A stretch of DNA of 64,000 nt from Saussurea involucrata (lineage: Eukaryota > Streptophyta > Magnoliopsida > Asterales > Asteraceae): NCBI GenBank assembly GCA_033807775.1, contig CM066319.1, forward strand, positions 139,488,983 through 139,552,982. Reading direction: 5' to 3'. The position numbers were made by a program, and so were the translations under genes. Below the pieces are notes generated by a model. It was not told the DNA's origin and did no database searches. It saw nothing but the letters and a program-made list of their open reading frames with translations. The number at the start of each line of letters is the position of its first letter. The first letter of the stretch is position 1. Shown here piece after piece: positions 1 to 10,928 of this stretch.

Positions 1-697
1 GTTGGGGAAGCGAAGGAGGCTGAATAAGCTTACGGTAAAGGATCGTTATCCTTTGCCAAGGATTGACGATCTTCTCGACTAGTTGCAGGAACTTCTTGAA
101 GAGGAGTTCATAAGTCCAAGTTCTCGATTCACCCGGGAGCTACAAAGAGGTACAGAGAATTGTGTGGAGGTTGCTGGTGGCCCGGCATGAAGCGGGATGT
201 TGCTAGATGGGTGGAGGCATGTATGACCTGTCGGAAGGTCAAAGCGGAACATCAACGGCCTCATGGGAAATTGCAACCGTTGGAAGTCCCGGTTTGGAAA
301 TGGGAAGAGATTACCATGGACTTCATAACGAAACTCCCGAGGACTCCCCGTGGGAACGATGCCATTCGGGTGATTGTTGACCGTCTGACCAAGAGTGCAC
401 CCTTCTTGGCCATCAGGGAGAGCTCCTCGGCGGAGAAGCTTGCGGAAGTGTGTGATGGATGAGTCTGCAGTAGTACCACTCGAAGATATTCAGATCGATG
501 AGCGGCTTAATTATGTGGAAAAGCCAGTTGCTATTCTTGACAGGAGGACGAGAACCCCGCGGAACAAGGTTGTTGGTTTGGTGAAGGTTCAATGGAGACA
601 CCGAAAGGGTTCCGAGTGGACTTGGGGACCTGAAGCGGAGATGCGAGAGAATTATCCGGAGCTGTTTGCAGGAGTAGACTTCGGGGACGAAGTCTAA
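1..697 (+). pseudogene. Chromovirus pol remnant with two internal deletions
   Basis: Three pieces of pol are fused. The first, about 1-84, reads as reverse transcriptase N-terminus (LNKLTVKDRYPLPRIDDL) with a stop after it. The second, about 105-455, is integrase: HPGATK, then CWWPGMKRD and CMTCRK give the zinc-binding part, followed by the start of the catalytic core with MDFITKLPR. The third, about 455-697, is the integrase C-terminus with a chromodomain-like WRHRKGSEWTW block, ending YPELFAGVDFGDEV and a stop at 697. The rest of reverse transcriptase, RNase H and most of the integrase core are missing, so the copy cannot encode functional enzymes. Frame changes occur at the junctions. Confidence 0.85.
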
Positions 698-714
698 TTC
701 AAGCGGGGGAGAGT

Positions 715-3113
715 TGTAAAGCCCGTGTCCCGGTAGGTTTTTTTTTAAATCCTTAATGTATTTTTTTAAAGCGAGTCTCCTTAACGGAAGTTGTCAAAGG
801 GACCTCGAATGTTATGTATGGCAAAACCTTACTCTTTTTACAATGATATGGAAACTTAGGGACCAAAAGTGTCAAAGGGTTAGTGTCTAGGGGTCAAAGG
901 TGGCCAATGGGTTTTTTTTTGTGCATGTGAAAGGCCAAGGAAGGGGGACCGACCCCCCCCCTTTTTCTCTTCTTCTCGTCGGTTTCCAAACGGCAGCAGC
1001 AAACAATCCTTTGGTTTGTTGTGTGGTTTTTCTTTGTTGAGTCCATAGGCCGAAGTAGAGAGAGAGAGAGATACCGTGAGATAGAGAGGGCCGGAGAAGA
1101 AGAGAGAGAGGGGAGTCGCCGGAAGTTTCTTCCAGTCGCCGGAGGGTGGTTCCAGTCGCCGGAGATCGCCACCATTACCACCAATCGCCGTAGAAGTCAA
1201 GGGAGGAGGAGCAAACATCGATAGGTAAGTCGTTGGATTGTTCCGTATCGTTTTTTTCTCCTTGTTCGTTTTTCCGGCGAGACAACCACCGCCGCCCGCC
1301 GCCCCTACGGCGGCCGTGGGTGGACGGCGGTGGCTGTGTATGTGTGTATGTGTCGGTTTGGTTTTAGCAATCGAAAGTAAGAGGGAGGTGGTGAGAGAAT
1401 GGGATGGTATGTGTGTGTGGGTGTGGGTGTCGCCGGAACGCCGCCACCGGCGACCACCACTGCCGGAGGTGGCAGTGGGTGGTGCGTGGCTGTGTTCCGT
1501 TAATGCCCATAGAGCATTTTAAGTCGTGGCTTAATCGATTAAGTCGATTCGTTAAAACTGTCATTTTCTTTATAATCGTCATTTCATGTGAATAATTGTG
1601 CAGTCACTGTTTTTGCGACGGTCATAACTTTCTGCTCGTAACTCCGATTGAGACAAAATTGGTACCCACGATTCCAGTACGGGGTCGACCACGTTTTCCG
1701 TGTTTTAGCGGAAAACTGGTTCAGCCTCTAGCTAGGTGAAAAAGTGGTCGCAAGTTGGTGATTTGTCATTTTATGTGAAGGCCGATTTTCTGCCACTGTT
1801 TTGTCGTGGCCGTAACTTTTTACTCGTAGCTCGGATTGTTATGAAATTGGTGGCCGAAGTTCCCTAATCGAGTCAGGAAAGTTTTTCGTGTTTTTCCGAA
1901 AGTCTGTTTAGGCCTGTAGCTGGGCCGTACGGGGCTGTTTATACAGCTGGTCCGAAAAACTTCCAGCTTTCGGTCCCTGTTTTGTTTTACGCATAACTTT
2001 TGCTTGGAATGTCAGTTTGGGATGGGACTGGTACCAAAAGTTTCGTTTCGGAGTCTATTAAGTTTCCTCTGTTTTGTGGAAAGACCAATTCGAACCATAG
2101 CTAGGGCGAAGTTGCCACGTTGTACTGAAAGGTCCGGGTGTTCGCTGTTCTACGACGCGTTTTTGTAAAATCTATAGTAAATTATAGAAAAATCGTTAGG
2201 ACGCGTGCGATACGTCCCTGAAACCGTAAGACTTAGAACTTCGTAATTATGAATTTTAATTTCTGTATTTATCAAAGGGGGTAAAACAGGTCCCGAACAG
2301 ACCCGTAATTTCTAATAAAAAGCTGGAATTTTAGTCGTTTGAAAACTAGTAAACGTGTTATGGGTCGGGACTCTCCTTTGACTTTTATTACGTATTTAGG
2401 TGGGAGAAAGTGAAGAAGATTGCCGTGTTGGTGTTGCGTTTGTGAGCACGTTGCTTAGCCTTGAGGTGAGTTCTCTCACCGCGTAGTTAGGAATTTCATG
2501 TATGTCGTTATTTTGTGTTACGTGTGATTACGTGTATTTATGTGCTTACGTGAACTAGATGGGATGTGATAACTGGTTGTGATTTATTAGATTCGTATGT
2601 GGAATATATATATATATGCATGTGTACACCTCGGTGGGACTGAGGGGCTCGGTGGGACCGAGGGCTTGGTGGGACTAAGCTAGTACGACAATTTTTACTC
2701 GGTGGGACCGAGGTTCGTGCTTATATAATAATCATTATGTGGTTTGATATTCGTGATGATGGTGATGTTGCCTACTTGCGAGTAGGGGCGATATGCGTGG
2801 GGTTGCTACCTACGTGCGTGATAGGATTCACTAAGCGTTTAGCTTACCCTTTCCCAATGTGTTGTTATTTCAGGTGCGGGCGGCAGTCGGGCGTGACCGT
2901 ACACACTTGGAGCGCGGAGTGTCAAATATTATTAGACTTTCACTTTTGAACCCTTGAATTTAGTTATCAAATTTTCCGCTGCATAAACTTTGTTGATGGT
3001 TTGAAGTAACGACGTTAATTTTATTTAAGACGTGAATTATTAAATCATGGTTGTTTTAATGAAATGTATGTTTTAAAAATTTTAAATTTCCTTGTAATTT
3101 TTGGGACGTTACA
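715..3113 (+). repeat. 3' LTR of chromovirus K
   Basis: The 2.4-kb LTR starts directly after the tract AGCGGGGGAGAGT and ends GTTACA. It contains a GA-rich and CGCCGG-rich stretch at about 1060-1500, a strong splice-donor sequence AG/GTAAGT at 1223-1230, and a tandem cluster of a GGTGGGAC-containing unit at about 2628-2712. A related LTR in minus orientation occurs at 53732-55976 and shares both ends and the donor site. Several short open frames inside it have no recognisable product and I do not regard them as genes. Confidence 0.85.
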
Positions 3114-3149
3114 CCGTGGGACCTCATCTAGAGAAAATCCTCGACGAAC

Positions 3150-3194
3150 GTGCATTCTACTAACGGTTTCTTGGAGTTTTCTATTGCAGGAAAA
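3150..3194 (+). promoter_or_regulatory. Branch point and 3' splice site before gag (J)
   Basis: CTACTAAC at about 3158-3165 matches the consensus plant branch point. It is followed by a pyrimidine-rich run and TTGCAG, five bases before the gag start codon at 3195. The same arrangement occurs in B, C, I and E. This suggests gag is translated from a spliced leader; the donor is not identified. Confidence 0.5.
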
Positions 3195-5005
3195 ATGGCA
3201 ACCCCTGGAAATCCACAACAATCCGTTGCTCAGATGTATCAAGAGCTCGAAGTCGCCAGGAATCAGCTCAATGCAATGGCGATCACAGAGCATCTGAGGA
3301 GATTGCACAATTGAGAAATCCTTTCGGACCTCAGAATGGTCCTAGGCCGTTCGTGCAGAATCCAGTTCCGGGATCATTCAATCAGAATGGTCCTAGACCA
3401 TTTGTTCAGAATCCAGATACGGAACCAGATCCTTCCGCGCAGAATCAGCATCCATGTCCGTTTACGCAGAATCAGCAACCACGGCCGTTCAACCCAAATC
3501 CCCAGTTCGGACCAATTCCCCCTCAGCATCTCAGGTCACCACCCATGAATAATGGGTCGCAGCCGTTACAGGGGTCGCAGCCATTTCAACAGCCATTTCA
3601 GAATGGACCTCAAGGTGGATCTCAGCCATTCCACGGTGGTTCGCAGCCTTTCTAGCAAGGATCCCAGCCGTTCCAGAATGGATCACATCAATTTAATCAT
3701 GGGTCGCAGCCATATTTTGTCCCGTTCAATGGAGACACCAATGGCTCGTCGCATAACAATGGCATCAGCTCAGGAGTTAACCCTCAAGCAGGGGCAGTCG
3801 TCGGTCATAATGACCCCGTTGCTCAGCGTTTGAGGATGCTGGAAGATCAGAATGAGCGCGTCCTGTCCTTGCTCGCCAAATTGCCTGGGGCAGCCGTGCC
3901 AGTCGACGTCGAGCCTCGATCCGGCTTTCAGGCGTCGCCTTTTATCGACGAGATTGCAACTGTCGAGGTCCCAAAAAAATATAACATCCCCGCTTTCACT
4001 CCTAAGTATTCTGGTGTGACCGATCCAACCGAGCACGTCGCACAATATAAGCAGCTTATGTGGACGATCTCAATTCCATTTATGTATCAGGAAGTATGCA
4101 CGTGTAAGAGCTTCGGTGCAACTCTCACTGGTCTAGCTCTCCAATGGTTGATCAATCTCAAACCCAAGCCTATCGGGTCGTTCGCCGAGTTGGTCAATCA
4201 ATTATCCCAGCAATTCGCCAGCAGTCGTAAGATGGAGAAGCAGACTAGCGACCTGTATTACGTCGTGCAGAAAGCCATCGAGTCTATTCAGAGTTATTTC
4301 AATAGATTGAATGCTGAAATGATCAGTATCCGCAATTGTGACATCAAGACCGCGATCGAAGCTTACAAGCGTGGTCTGGACGATAGTTCGGGTCTGTACA
4401 CTGACCTGACTAAATATCCCCCAGAGAATTTCGAAGACGTCCGTGCTGGAACTTTAGCATATATGAGGGTCGAGGACGACGCAACATTTCGTCGCAAGCA
4501 CACTGACGACAAGAAGTCGTTAGGTGTCAAAAAACCGGAATTCAAGGCCAAAGCTGTTTCCAGAATCGAGCCCGCGCGCCAAATTTCAAATGTTCGTTTC
4601 AAGACGAAAGCAGAGGCCAAGACCACGGCTAAATTTCCTCGATACCCCAAGATATCCTCTTACGGATTCAAAGGTTCCGCAAAAGACTTAGTCGAAGCTC
4701 TTAAGTCCGTCTAAGTGACCATTCGATGGCCAAAGAAGTCCGACCTGGATGGTGCTAAGAAAGATAAATCAAAGTGGTGCGACTTACACGTCGATCATGG
4801 TCACGTGACAGATGATTGCATCGCGCTGAAGAAGGAGCTAGCATATCACTTCCCAAAAGGAAATCACAAAGATATCATCGACGATGACGCTACTCCAGCT
4901 AGTAACCATCGACCGTCGACCCCCGAGCATACAAAAGTCGTCAATTGCATCACCGGTGGTTCAAACATGTATGGTCTGACATACTCCACAGTCAGGCGCC
5001 TTTGA
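3195..5005 (+). pseudogene. Retand-type gag pseudogene (J)
   Basis: This is the gag structural polyprotein of a TAT-lineage gypsy element, which would form virus-like particles in the cytoplasm. From the ATG at 3195 (MATPGNPQQ) the frame is lost near 3280 by a short deletion relative to C. It resumes through a proline/glutamine-rich repeat region at about 3311-3750, a Retrotrans_gag-like domain at about 3960-4480 (LQWLINLKPKPIGSF, RKMEKQTSDLYYVVQK), and a Cys/His knuckle-like block at 4770-4830 (KWCDLHVDHGH, DDC). In-frame stops lie at 3653-3655 (TAG where C has CAG) and 4712-4714 (TAA where C has CAA). The natural end is TGA at 5003-5005, as in C. No protease follows. Confidence 0.85.
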
Positions 5006-6047
5006 CAGATTCGTTCTTCTAAAATTATATCTTTTCCACAGGGATAAGTCTACTATGGTTCCCTGTCGAACGACAATATCTCATCAGATCGCAGTGTCAT
5101 CCTGTCATTTAAAACCTATCTTTCCTCCGAAAAGAATAAGATAATAAATGACAGGGGGGCAATATCCCACTAAAAAGAGAATCTAACGGTATGTTCCTAA
5201 ATCTTTTTCATACGATTTTTTCTCACAACTGACTTAAGCATCGGAGGGTCGTTGGTTAGCCAACAACCAACCCTTAACATCATTTTACCGCAGAATCGCA
5301 CGACATCTTATCGCAGGATTGCACGACAGTAGTCATTAAGTCTACAATATGACTTTAAATTCACAAGGTCGCACGATATAAACGACCAAATCTATGATTT
5401 GATCATCCTTTACAGGGACATACGATTCAAATTAATCACACGATTTAGTCGTACGATTGCGAGGTCTAACGAACTCATGATCTAAGCCTCTTAACTTGGA
5501 AAAATTTCATACTCTTATGGCTTACGTACTAGTTATTGTGTTACAATGAATGCCTTAGTCGCATGATTCCCATATTCAATTTCATAATTGATATGGTATT
5601 TGTTTACCAAATATATAAAACGCAAGTTCAAACAAAAGTTCAAAGTTTCATTTACAAAACTGTCGGTTATATTCAAAAGAACTCGACTACCGACGCTCGA
5701 GTATACAAAGATAAAATGGTTCGACCACCAACGGTCGAGACATGAAAAGACATAGCATTTCCTAAACCTAGAGAAAAGCGTCGATGGAAAGCTCTGCCCA
5801 AAAGTCTCGACCTTCGAAGCCCTGCCAATCCCGAAGAACTGATGCAAGGATCAAACGAGTATATTAGGAGTGGTCTTCCAACTCCTTACGCCTCGACATT
5901 ATGAGAAAATGGCTCTAAAGATTAATGTTAAGGTTGGAGGAAGGAATATATCCTTCTCAATGATCGACCTCCACTCCAGCATTTCCTCTACCTTCACATA
6001 TTCAATGAGAGGAAACAGAAGCATCTGCAAATTACAAAAGAAACATA
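5006..6047 (+). other. Noncoding tail of J
   Basis: This region lies between the gag stop and the lost antisense gene. It contains a perfect 11-bp-arm hairpin at 5101-5155 followed by a G run, the GGTCGTTGGTTAGCC inverted repeat around 5250, and many copies of short CGCACGAC/CGTACGA motifs. About 5870-6047 corresponds to decayed exon 4 of the antisense gene seen in C. No intact gene is present. Confidence 0.6.
5101..5155 (+). repeat. Hairpin downstream of gag (J)
   Basis: CCTGTCATTTA at 5101-5111 pairs perfectly with TAAATGACAGG at 5145-5155, and a further weaker pairing (TATCTT with AAGATA) lies inside. A run of six G follows. The structure recurs in B, C and I at the same place relative to gag. 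Confidence 0.6.
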
Positions 6048-6648
6048 CGACCAAGGTACTTATAAAATATCGCATCAATTGAACATAAGATACATAGATA
6101 CATAGAAATCATGCGACCAAGGTACTTATAAAATATGAGAACATACGATCAAAGCATCCATACAGGGTATAAGAGAAAAAAAACAAGGCATTCGTTTAGA
6201 ATGTATGCTAATCAAACACCAATACATGCGACTAAGGTATTTATTCAAAACGCGAAGTTTTTCTAAGTTAAGAAGCTCAGGCTGCGAAGCCGTCTATGCG
6301 ATCGTGCGACCAAGTCGTTCGACTAGCTGTAAGGTGTGATCAAGTTATGGACCTGATTGTCTATGTCGTGCGATCCTGCGATAAAACGATGTCGAGGGTT
6401 GGTCGTTGGCTCACCAACGACCCTCCGATGCTTAAGTCAGTAGCTGTTTGTGAGAAAAATTTGTATGGAAAAGAGTTAGAAATCATACCTTTCTCCTTCA
6501 TGGGGTATTGCCCCCTGTCATTTATTATCCTATTCTTTTTGGAAATAAAGATAGGTTTTAAATGACAGGACGACATGACGATCCGATGAGATACTGTCTG
6601 TGATTGATCATGTCGTCGTACGACAGGGCACCATAGCGACGTTTCGAC
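6048..6648 (-). other. Noncoding tail of I
   Basis: It contains repeated CATGCGACYAAGG-type motifs (about 6055-6240), the inverted GGTCGTTGG motif near 6400, and the hairpin at 6514-6569. I see no gene. Confidence 0.55.
6514..6569 (-). repeat. Hairpin downstream of gag (I)
   Basis: CCTGTCATTTA at 6514-6524 pairs with TAAATGACAGG at 6559-6569. It is the same structure as in J, B and C. On the sense (minus) strand it is followed by a G run. Confidence 0.55.
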
Positions 6649-8446
6649 TCATTCTCGATCTTCAGGATTCCCAATGGCGTAGGGGATTTTAATTGATAAC
6701 TTTTGCATGCTCAGGAGTCGACGGTCGATGGCTGTTAATAACGACATTATCAATAATATCTTTGAGATTACCTTGTGGAACATGATATGCCAATTCCTTC
6801 TTGAGTGCGATACAATCATCTGTCGCATTACCATGGTCGACGTGGAAGTCGCACCACTTTGATTTATCCTTCTTAGCATCGTCCAAGTCAGACTTCTTCG
6901 GCCACCAGATGGTTGCTTGGGTGGTCTTCAGAGCTTCGACTAAGTCTTTAGCTGACCCTTTGAACCCATAAGAGGAGATCTTGGTGTACACGGGGAATTT
7001 AGTCGCGGTTTTAGCTTCTGCCTTCGTCTTGAAATGAACGTTTGAAATATGACGCGCTGGCTCTATTCTGGATATGGCTTTCGGCTTGAATTCTGGCTTC
7101 TTGACACCTAACGGCTTCTTGTCGTCAGTGTATTTGCAACGAAAGGTTGCGTCGTCTTCGACCCTCATATATGCTAAGGTTCGAGCTCGGACGTCTTCGA
7201 AAGTCTCTGGGGAAAACTTGGTCAGATCGATATATAGACCTGAACTATCGTCTAGACCACGCTTATAAGCTTCGATCGCAGTTTTGATGTCACAATTGCG
7301 GATACTGATCATTTCGGTGTTGAATCTATTGAAATAACTTCGAATAGACTCATTGGTCTTCTGCACGACATAGTACAAATCACTAGTCTGCTTTTCCATC
7401 TTACGACTGCTGGCGAATTGCCGGGAGAATTGGTTGACCAATTCGGCGAACGACCCGATAGATTTGGGTTTGAGATTGATCAACCACTGGAGAGTTGGAC
7501 CAGTGAGAGTCGCCCCAAAACTCTTGCACATGCATACTTCCTAGTACATGTGTGGAATCGAGATTGTCCACATGAGCTGCTTATACTGCACGACATGCTC
7601 GGTTGGATCGGTCACACCCGAATACTTGGGAGTGAAGGCAGGAATGTTATACTTCTTTGGGACCTCGATGGTGGTGATCTCGTCGATGAAGGGCGACGCC
7701 TGATACCCCGAGCCAGGCTCGACGTCGACAGGCACGGCTACCCCAGGCAACTTGGCGAGGAAGGACAGGACGCGCTCATTTTGGTCTTCTAACATCTTCA
7801 AACGCTGGGCGACGGGATCGTTAAGATCAGGATTTACCCCTGTCGAGGGATTGGTCCCTGGACTAGTGTCATTACCATGCGACGAACCATTGGTGTCCCC
7901 GTTGAACGGAACAAAATATGGATGCGACCCATAGTGGAATTGCTGCGGTCCATTCTGAAACGATTGTGGTCCATGCTGAAATGGCTGCGATCTCTGCTGG
8001 AAAGATTGCGATTCTTGCTGGAAAGGTTGCGATCCTTGCTGGAAAGGTAGCGGACCACTTTGGAACGGCTGGGAAAATGGCTGGGATCCATTCTGAAACG
8101 GCTGGGCGCCACCTTGCAATGGTTGGGATCCATTGTTCAAGGGTGGTGGTCGGATGAGCTGAGGGGGAATCTGCCCAGACTGGGGATTCAGAATGAACAA
8201 AACCGGCTGCTGATTCTGCATGAATGGACCTGGATGCTGATTCTGTGTGGACGGGCCTGGTCTCGGACCTGGATTCTGGATGAATGGTCTAGGACCATTC
8301 TGGGGTCCAAAAGGATTCCTTAGCCGCGCGATCTCTTCAGCTGCTCTGCGATTCTGCTCTGCCATTGCATTGAGTTGATTCCTGGCAACCTCGAGCTCCT
8401 GATACATCTGAGCGACGGCTTGCTACGGATTTCTAGGGGCTACCAT
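6649..8446 (-). pseudogene. Retand-type gag pseudogene with protease deleted (I)
   Basis: Sense reading starts at the ATG at 8446. An in-frame TAG interrupts codon 7 or 8 (NP-stop-QAVAQMYQ) where C has CAG. Then follow the leader region, a long repeat of QPFQQGS-like units (about 7950-8140) and the gag domain (about 7110-7770), with a frame break near 7535. The knuckle-like KWCDFHVDHG...DDC block is at about 6790-6860. After TPEHAKVIN (about 6690) the sequence jumps directly to the last codons of the protease region seen in B (FPTPWGIQEI, here out of frame). This is a deletion different from the one shared by J and C. It would be non-functional without help. Confidence 0.85.
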
Positions 8447-8547
8447 TTTCCTGCAACAGAAAATAGAAGAAACTCCAAGAAACTATTAGTAGAATGCACG
8501 TTCGTCGAGGATTTTCTCTAGATGTTGTCCCACGGATGGCGCCAAAC

Positions 8548-9436
8548 TGTTAATGCCAAAAATCGCACCAAAGGGACAACTTAAGGTCGATGTGGACTTA
8601 AACAACTAAAGAAAGAATCTTTCGACGAGACGTGCGACAATAAATAAAATAAAGAAACAAGGGATTTGATGACGCAGGAAAAACCTCAATCCACGAAAAA
8701 ACCTGCGGACGACAGTGGATGTCGTCGCTGCACTATGGTCGCCAATCAGGGGCGATGTCCTTGGATACAGGTGTCGATCGTACAGTGATTACAATACAAA
8801 TGAAGAAAATGTTTCGAAATGTAAAGTACAAGTTTTTGAATGTAAAAATAGGTGTTTGTCGTGTACGAAACAAAGTGTGAACTGCTGGTCGAGGGTTGTT
8901 GTCGTGCGTCGATAGCGATACTTAGAATAATGGTTCTTCACTTCAGGTGTTCTTGAATATTGCTTCGGTTGTTAATCGTCGGATATTCCATGTGTTGAAA
9001 TGTTGATTGAGCTTGATATTTATAGTCTTCGTGTCCTTAGCTTTATCCATGAATGCTCCTTTAATGGCCTTAATGGTTGGAAACGGTCGCCGGAGTAATG
9101 ATCTTCGTCCGTTACGGTCGTCGGCTTTTTAATGATTGCGTCGGTTATAGTCATTGCTTCTTAATGACTTTGACTCCTGCATTAAACACTTAACAAACGG
9201 TTACGGTTAACGTTAGCTTTGGTCGAGGTCGCACGTCCTTATATAATAGTCCTGCAGATCGGGCGACGCTATGGTCGTGCGTTGTAAGGAACTCTCGACT
9301 TACCTTTTATGAGGGACGACGATGGTGTTCTGGGTCTTTGTCGAGACCTTATCTTAATACAAGATATAGTCCTTAATCATACGTCTTACCTGTTCTGGTC
9401 GCGGTCGAGCGACGTGATTTTTTTTTTGCCCAAACA
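8548..9436 (-). repeat. 5' LTR of I
   Basis: On the plus strand it runs from TGTTAATGCC to GCCCAAACA, so in element orientation it begins TGTTTGGGC and ends GGCATTAACA. TATTTATAG near 9017 is a possible TATA region in element orientation. The ENE-like hairpin lies at 8673-8706. A GC stem-loop lies near 8740-8760. Confidence 0.85.
8673..8706 (-). promoter_or_regulatory. ENE-like U-rich hairpin (I LTR)
   Basis: In element orientation the outer stem is CGCAGG with CCTGCG and the facing tracts are U6 and U5. The upper stem is weakened here because the left arm reads CGTG against GAGG. See the copies in B, C, E and H. Confidence 0.5.
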
Positions 9437-10834
9437 GTCTTTATCACTTTTCTTGGCCATCGTATCGACGATTGAATGTTCTTTAAAGCTTCGACCAAAT
9501 CTTTCGATGTCCCCTAGAATCCATAAGAAGAGATGTTAGGATATTGAAGAAATCTTGGTGCAGGATTGCTCTTTTTCTTGTCGAACCGGACGTTCGATAT
9601 TTGGCGCGTAGGCTCTGTCTTTACGCTCGTCTTGGACTTGAAATCTGGTTTCTTGATCCCGAGTGACTTTTTGTCAGTAGAATGCTTACGACGGAAAGTC
9701 ATGTCATCTTCTACTCTCATGTAAGCCAATGTCCTAGCTCGGATGTCTTCAAAATTCTCTGGCGGGTATTTCGTAAGATCGACGTATAACCCTGAAGTAT
9801 TGTCGTCGAGACCTCGCTTGTAGGCCTCGATGGCAGTCTTGACATCGCAGTTTCGGATACTGATCATTTCTGCATTGAAACGATTGAAGTAACTGCGGAT
9901 GGATTCTCCAGATTTTTGGGTGACGTAATACAGGTCGCTAGTCTGCTTCTCCATCTTACGACTACCGGCGAATTGTTGCGAAAACTGGTTGACCAACTCC
10001 GCGAAGTTGCTGACGGACTTAGGTTTGAGATTGATCAAACATTGGAGAGTAGCACCTGTACGAGTCACGCCAAAGCTTTTGCACATGCATACTTCTTGAT
10101 ATTGATGCGGGATCGACACGGTCCACATTAGTTGTTTGTACTGGGCAATGTGCTCCGTAGGATCAATTATTCTTGAGTACTTGGGCGTAAAAGCAGGAAT
10201 GTTGTACTTCTTCGGGACGTCGACGTTTGCTATTTCATCGACGAAAGGTGATACTTGAAATCCTGTAAGGGGCTCGACGTCGACGGGGACTGCAACACCA
10301 GGTAACTTTGAAAGTAGCGACAACATTTTTTTCGTTTTGGTCCGCCAATAACCTTAGCCGTCGGGCGACTGGGTCGTCTGGATTGCACAATTCTTGTTGG
10401 AGGAATGACTCCTTAGTCTTGGACTGTCATGCCGACTGTCGCTTGAAAACCATTTTTGTACGACGAAGCATTGGCTTCTCCATTAAATGGGAAGTTCATA
10501 TGAATCATCATCGTGGGTTGCGGAATGGTAGGAATGTGAAATGGTACTGCTCCATTGTACAGCGGGGGAGGCCTCAAATGCTGTGGAGGAAACTGTCCCA
10601 AGGGGGAATTGCCGAAAAATGTCCTTGGACCTGCTTGGAATGGTGGCCTTATGAAAGGTACACCTGAAGGTCGGGGACCGTTCTGAGGGCCAAAGGAATT
10701 GCCAATCACTGGATTCCTCAGGGAAGCAATTTATGCAGCTGCCTTCTGGTTCTGCTCGTTCAGAGTTTGAATCTGACTCCGTGCTGCGTTTAATTCTGTG
10801 TAAAGCTGAGCCATGGGTCTTGGTGAGCTGCCAT
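9437..10834 (-). pseudogene. Retand-type gag pseudogene (H)
   Basis: Sense reading starts at the ATG at 10834 in the context GGAAAATGGCAGC. The N-terminal half (about 10834-10340) is frame-shifted and holds a proline-rich region without the long QPF repeats of C and I. From 10326 a continuous frame covers the gag domain (LPGVAVPVDVEP, DVPKKYNIPAFTPKYS, RKMEKQTSDLYYVTQKS) and ends with a stop near 9516 after NISSYGF. A short stretch beyond, reading KDLVEALKNIQSSIRWP, is cut by element I. Confidence 0.8.
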
Positions 10835-10928
10835 TTTCCTGGAAACAACAAAACTTCACAAGATTGTTAGAGCGATGACGCTTGGCTTGAGATTTTCTCT
10901 AGATGGGGTCCCATGGATGGCGCTAAAC

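Larger units (their letters stand above)
1..3113 (+). mobile_element. Element K: 3' part of a Ty3/gypsy chromovirus (Tekay/Del-like)
   Basis: The segment holds a damaged pol remnant, a purine-rich tract at 701-714 and a complete 3' LTR at 715-3113. The 5' LTR lies outside the window. The LTR begins TGTAAAGCCC and ends GACGTTACA. The base after it starts CCGTGGGACC, which is the leader of the next Retand-type element (compare 28951 onward), so K inserted into that leader. CCGTG at 3114-3118 is the expected right target duplication but cannot be checked against the left copy. The chromodomain-like C-terminus and the long LTR support a chromovirus; the Tekay/Del assignment is by resemblance. Confidence 0.8.
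3114..6047 (+). mobile_element. Element J: truncated non-autonomous Retand-type gypsy element
   Basis: J begins inside its leader, because K is inserted there, and runs through a gag pseudogene and a noncoding tail. Its closest relative here is element C: both lack the protease and end gag at the same place, and the tails align from about 5006 to 6047. The match to C stops inside what is intron 3 of C's antisense gene. From there the sequence continues as the tail of element I in the opposite orientation, so J has lost its antisense gene and 3' LTR. Confidence 0.75.
6048..9436 (-). mobile_element. Element I: non-autonomous Retand-type element, 3' truncated
   Basis: On the minus strand the order is 5' LTR (9436-8548), primer binding site (about 8547-8531, TTGGCGCCATCCGTG), gag, and tail to about 6048. 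There the sequence switches to the plus-strand tail of J. The antisense gene and 3' LTR are absent. The 5' LTR abuts the gag of H, so I inserted there; GTCTT at 9437-9441 is the expected target duplication but the partner copy is not in view. Confidence 0.75.

Noticed and set aside
1021..1224. Arg/Glu-rich open frame in the K LTR
   Set aside because: It is the translation of a GA simple repeat within the LTR leader.
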